Source: Oscillibacter ruminantium GH1 (GTDB taxonomy: Bacteria; Bacillota; Clostridia; Oscillospirales; Oscillospiraceae). Taken from it: 64,000 nt of DNA. The notes beneath the pieces are model-generated. The model did no database searches, had not been told where the DNA came from, and saw only the letters and a program-made list of their open reading frames with translations. The stretch is taken from contig NZ_DF158899.1 in the NCBI RefSeq assembly GCF_000307265.1, positions 1-64,000 on the forward strand. The letters are read 5' to 3'. How positions within the stretch are numbered: the stretch's first letter is position 1; each line of letters starts with the position of its first letter. Shown in pieces: positions 60,866 through 64,000 of the stretch. Made by a program: the position numbers and the translations under genes.

Positions 60866-62608
60866 ATGAGAAAAACAAAGATCGTCTGCACGCTTGGCCC
60901 CGCCACCGACAGCGAGGAGACGCTGCGCGCCATGCTGGAATCCGGTCTGAATGTGGCGCGGTTCAACTTTTCCCACGGCAGCCATGCCGAGCATAAAAAA
61001 CGGCTGGACCTGCTGAAAAAGCTGCGCCGGGAAATGGGACTGCCCGTGGCCGCTCTGCTGGATACCAAGGGTCCGGAAATCCGCCTGCGGGACTTTAAGG
61101 ACGGCGTTGTACAGCTGAAAGAGGGACAGGAGTTCACCCTCACCACCCGGGATGTTTTGGGCGACGAGCATATCTGCGGCATCACCTATCGGGATCTACC
61201 CGGCGACGTGGAGGTTGGCAGCGCCATCCTGTTGGACGACGGGCTGATCCGCCTCACCGTGCTGGAAATCAAGGACGGGGACATTCGCTGCCGGGTGGAG
61301 AACAACGGCCCCATCAAAAACCATAAGGGTGTTAACGTCCCCGGCGTTCGGCTGTCTATGCCCTATCTGAGCCAGCAGGACAAGGAGGACATCCTCTTTG
61401 GCGCGGAGCAGGATTTCGACTTCATTGCCGCCAGCTTTGCCCGCAGCGCCGCTGACATTATGGACATTCGCCGGGTTCTCAACAGCGTCCATTCCTCCAT
61501 TCGCATCATTGCAAAAATTGAAAATCAGGAGGGCGTGAACAACCTCTCCGAAATTCTCTCCGTGTCGGACGGGATTATGGTAGCTCGGGGCGACATGGGC
61601 GTGGAGATCGACTTCACGGAAATTCCCATCATTCAAAAGGACATTATCGCCCAGTGTGTTGCCGCAGGCAAGCCCGCCATCACCGCCACGCAGATGCTGG
61701 ACTCCATGATCGAAAATCCCCGTCCCACCCGTGCGGAAATCACCGACGTGGCCAACGCGATTTACGACGGTACCTCCGCCATCATGCTCTCCGGCGAAAC
61801 TGCCGCGGGCAAGTACCCGGTGGAGGCCGTGCAGACGATGGATGCCATCGCCCTGCGGACGGAGTCAGACATCAACTATGCCAAACGGATGAAAAACGCC
61901 GCCGGAAACCGGCACTTGTCCATCGCCGCCGCCACGGCTCACGCCGCCTGTACCACTGCCGCCGACGTGGGAGCCGACGCGATCATCACCGTCAGCCAGC
62001 GGGGCACCACCGCCCGCCTTGTCAGCCGCTTCCGCCCCGCCAATCAGGTGATCGCCTGTCTGCTGAATGAGCATGTCCAGCGCCAGATGGCTCTGAGCTG
62101 GGGCGTCACGCCGATTTTGATGCCCATTGCCAGCAACACCGACGAGCTGGTGGAATTTGCTGTGGACTCCGCAACGAGTGCGGGGCTTGTCAAGCAGGGC
62201 GATCTGGTGGTAGTCACCGCAGGCGTTCCTGTGGGCGTTCCCGGCACCACCAATATGATTCGGGTTCATTTGGTAGGCGGATCCCTGTTCACCGCTGTGG
62301 GCATTGGCGGGGGGAAAGCCTCCGGCCCCCTGTGCATCTGCCACACGCCGGAGGAGGTAACTGAGAAGTCCCGCCCCGGCTGTGTACTGGTGGTTCCATA
62401 CACCACCAACGACATGCTCCCTGCCATGCGTTCCTGCGCCGCTGTCATCAGTGAGGAATCCGGCCCCAACAGCCACGCCGCCACCGTGGGTTTGACTTTG
62501 GATAAGCCTGTGATTGTGGGCGCCAACGGCGCCACCCATCTTTTGACGGACGGGATGCTGGTCAGCGTGGACTGCGCCCACGGCACTGTCCAGCGTCTGC
62601 CTCAGTAA
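60866..62608 (+). CDS. pyk: pyruvate kinase
   Basis: Glycolytic enzyme of 580 residues making pyruvate and ATP from phosphoenolpyruvate. TKIVCTLGPATD opens the barrel, DTKGPEIRL and IENQEGVNN lie in the active site, and MVARGDMGVEI with ATQMLDSMIENPRPTRAE follow. Beyond residue 475 it has the extra PEP-utiliser-like domain (with SGPNSHAATVG, about 538-548) found in many Firmicutes enzymes; the catalytic His domain here is usually not active. Strong AAGGAGG before ATG. Confidence 0.95.
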   Translation: MRKTKIVCTLGPATDSEETLRAMLESGLNVARFNFSHGSHAEHKKRLDLLKKLRREMGLPVAALLDTKGPEIRLRDFKDGVVQLKEGQEFTLTTRDVLGDEHICGITYRDLPGDVEVGSAILLDDGLIRLTVLEIKDGDIRCRVENNGPIKNHKGVNVPGVRLSMPYLSQQDKEDILFGAEQDFDFIAASFARSAADIMDIRRVLNSVHSSIRIIAKIENQEGVNNLSEILSVSDGIMVARGDMGVEIDFTEIPIIQKDIIAQCVAAGKPAITATQMLDSMIENPRPTRAEITDVANAIYDGTSAIMLSGETAAGKYPVEAVQTMDAIALRTESDINYAKRMKNAAGNRHLSIAAATAHAACTTAADVGADAIITVSQRGTTARLVSRFRPANQVIACLLNEHVQRQMALSWGVTPILMPIASNTDELVEFAVDSATSAGLVKQGDLVVVTAGVPVGVPGTTNMIRVHLVGGSLFTAVGIGGGKASGPLCICHTPEEVTEKSRPGCVLVVPYTTNDMLPAMRSCAAVISEESGPNSHAATVGLTLDKPVIVGANGATHLLTDGMLVSVDCAHGTVQRLPQ

Positions 62609-62644
62609 AAACCGCGGCTTTACAGGCCGAACGAAACGAAAGAA

Positions 62645-62674
62645 CGCGCCCCGGAAGGATGATTCCGGGGCGCG
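62645..62674 (-). terminator. bidirectional terminator
   Basis: CGCGCCCCGGAA and its complement around GGATGAT, followed by TTTTCT on the plus side. Serves pyk and lgt. Confidence 0.8.
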
Positions 62675-62687
62675 TTTTCTATGGAAT

Positions 62688-63761
62688 TCAGTGTTTGTCG
62701 GCAGGTTCGCTTTCCTCCGGACGCTCAGTCTGTGCTTCCGATGCCTCTTTCGTTTTGGAAGTCTCCGCCGCGTTCGCGGCAGAGTCGGACTCCGTCAGAA
62801 CGGTTTCCGACGCAGGTTCCAACGTCTCCGCCAGCACGCCGGTTTGCCCTGTAACGTCCGCTTCTCCGTTCGCCGCGGTGGCCGCCGCCACCTGTTTAAC
62901 CCAGAGGTCGCTGCCGTCCCGCTTTTTGATCTTGATATTATAAACCAGCGCAATCACCGCGCCGATCACCAGAACAACGCTCAGGGCCTGAGACACCCGG
63001 ATGGGCTGGCCAAACAGCGTCCAGTCAAAGAGATACAAGCTGTCCGTCCGCAGACCCTCTACCCAGCTGCGGCCAAGGCCGTACCACAGGAAATAAAAGC
63101 AGGTGTTCTCTCCGTCAAACCGGCGGGCCCGGCTGACGATGAACAGTGCCAGCAGCAGTCCCACCAGATTCCAAAGGCTCTCATAAAAGAACGTGGGGTG
63201 AACCTCGATGGTCTGGGTCTGGCTGACCCACAGCTGCATCCGCCAAGGAAGCGTGCAGTCCGTGCCGAAAGCCTCCCGGTTCATAAAGTTGCCCCACCGG
63301 CCAATGCACTGACCGAGGAACAGCCCCATGACACAAAGATCCGTCATGGCAAAGAACTTCAGCTTTTTGCGTTTGCAGAAAAGGTACGCCACCAGAAGGC
63401 CCACAATCACCGTTCCGTACATGGCGATGCCGCCGTCCCAGACGGCGATCATCCGTCCCCAGTCCAAACTCCCGTCCGCATTGCGGTACAGATCCAGATA
63501 AAAAATTACATAGTAGATGCGCGATCCGATGATGCAGCAGGGCGTGGCCCAGAGGATCATATCAATCACGTTGTCCTCTGTCAAACCAAACCGCTTCGCC
63601 TGCTTCATGCAAAGGTACAGTCCCGCCAAAAGGCCCAGAGCCAGAATAATCCCGTACCAGTAAACTCCATGGCCGATGTGAAGGGCGATAGGGTCCGGAT
63701 CAATGGTGAACCCGCCAAAAAGCCCCGGAAACCCGATGGGCATATCGCTGAGTGCTTTCAA
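62688..63761 (-). CDS. lgt: prolipoprotein diacylglyceryl transferase
   Basis: Membrane enzyme of 357 residues that adds diacylglycerol to the lipobox Cys of lipoproteins such as MetQ. About seven helices; IGRWGNFMNREAFG (about 153-166) is the Lgt signature with its essential Asn and Arg, and YGLGRSWVEGLRTD follows. After residue 280 comes a low-complexity acidic tail of about 75 residues rich in Glu, Thr and Ala, absent from most Lgt. TTG at 63761 behind AAAGGAAG was chosen. Confidence 0.93.
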   Translation of the reverse strand: MKALSDMPIGFPGLFGGFTIDPDPIALHIGHGVYWYGIILALGLLAGLYLCMKQAKRFGLTEDNVIDMILWATPCCIIGSRIYYVIFYLDLYRNADGSLDWGRMIAVWDGGIAMYGTVIVGLLVAYLFCKRKKLKFFAMTDLCVMGLFLGQCIGRWGNFMNREAFGTDCTLPWRMQLWVSQTQTIEVHPTFFYESLWNLVGLLLALFIVSRARRFDGENTCFYFLWYGLGRSWVEGLRTDSLYLFDWTLFGQPIRVSQALSVVLVIGAVIALVYNIKIKKRDGSDLWVKQVAAATAANGEADVTGQTGVLAETLEPASETVLTESDSAANAAETSKTKEASEAQTERPEESEPADKH

Positions 63762-63786
63762 ATCAGAAACTTCCTTTCACCGCGCC

Positions 63787-64000
63787 TTACTTAGGCAGAA
63801 TGGTGGACATGGCCGCGTGTTCCTCGGTCAGCTCGTCCCGAATGAAGGCAAGGACATCCTCCTCGCCAATGCCGTCAAATACCTGTGGGAAACGCAGGGC
63901 ATCGTATCCCGCGAAATGTCCCTCCGTCAGCGAAACAGCGATGTTTTCAAAGGAGTTTAGACCCCGCAGCATCGCGCCGAAGGCCGCCTTACGCACACGC
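63787..64000 (-). CDS. M16 family peptidase, C-terminal end (partial)
   Basis: The frame continues off the right edge; 71 residues are visible. AAFGAMLRGLNSFENIAVSL fits the end of the YmfH-type insulinase-like peptidases. The catalytic half is outside. It stops 25 bases before lgt, suggesting a shared transcript. Confidence 0.65.
   Translation of the reverse strand, partial: RVRKAAFGAMLRGLNSFENIAVSLTEGHFAGYDALRFPQVFDGIGEEDVLAFIRDELTEEHAAMSTILPK

Overview
The window reads as a chromosomal segment of an anaerobic, GC-rich, spore-forming Clostridia of the Oscillospiraceae type (Oscillibacter / Flavonifractor / Intestinimonas-like). The lineage is an inference from gene content. Supporting genes are spoIIR, a T-box leader, an FMN riboswitch with an ECF transporter (ribU), 2-hydroxyacyl-CoA dehydratase activase genes, a rubredoxin/flavodiiron system, queH, type II pantothenate kinase and a DUF368 lipid transporter. 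Genes are compact, lie on both strands in runs of one to five, and are usually separated by strong rho-independent hairpins. Many promoters fit TTGACA-17-TATAAT closely. No rRNA, tRNA or CRISPR array was seen; two tandem promoters at the left edge point out of the window.

Layout. 0.4-4.0 kb: AEC transporter, then a divergently transcribed metal-efflux operon (HMA protein, P1B ATPase, ArsR sensor) with a clear operator. 4.1-4.4 kb: imperfect ~100-bp tandem repeats, each with an extended -10. 5.0-8.1 kb: an acyl-CoA dehydrogenase/ETF-alpha/rubredoxin fusion next to a flavodiiron protein, the most striking system here. 8.5-14.8 kb: nucleobase permease with a long leader, L-serine dehydratase, 8-oxoguanine-deaminase-like amidohydrolase, a TIM-barrel protein and a macrodomain protein. 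14.9-21.1 kb: EamA transporter, YnbB-like PLP enzyme, diguanylate cyclase and a chemoreceptor with a structured ~220-nt leader. 21.4-27.5 kb: sfsA, mntP, a Na/Pi cotransporter, gdhA, a phosphoribosyltransferase, a flavodoxin-fold reductase and queH.

27.7-33.0 kb: the activase/dehydratase pair, then a decayed IS3 element inserted in the loop of a terminator. 33.1-36.8 kb: VOC protein, spoIIR, ispE and a SLOG protein on the minus strand, then the FMN riboswitch and ribU. 36.8-43.0 kb: LTA-synthase-like enzyme, TtcA-like protein, cardiolipin synthase and pncB. 43.2-46.7 kb: type II pantothenate kinase and feoA-feoB plus a 42-residue Cys-rich peptide. 46.9-52.9 kb: small conserved protein, dus, a PNPOx-like protein, an ECF sigma/anti-sigma operon, an XRE regulator and a uridine-kinase-like gene. 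53.1-57.3 kb: DUF368 transporter and T-box-controlled metNIQ. 57.4-64.0 kb: VOC protein, DUF1015, DUF378, isochorismatase-fold hydrolase with hxlR, pyruvate kinase, lgt and the end of an M16 peptidase gene.

How they fit together. Serine dehydratase, glutamate dehydrogenase, methionine uptake and the hydroxyacyl-CoA dehydratase activase suit an amino-acid-fermenting gut anaerobe. The acyl-CoA dehydrogenase fusion with FprA would let such a cell remove O2 or NO using acyl-CoA electrons. Metal handling (Zn/Cd efflux, MntP, Feo) and envelope genes (LTA synthase, Cls, Lgt, DUF368, ECF sigma) form the rest. Starts were moved to the best ribosome-binding site where the longest open frame was clearly over-extended. 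All functional calls rest on reading motifs; no database search was run.
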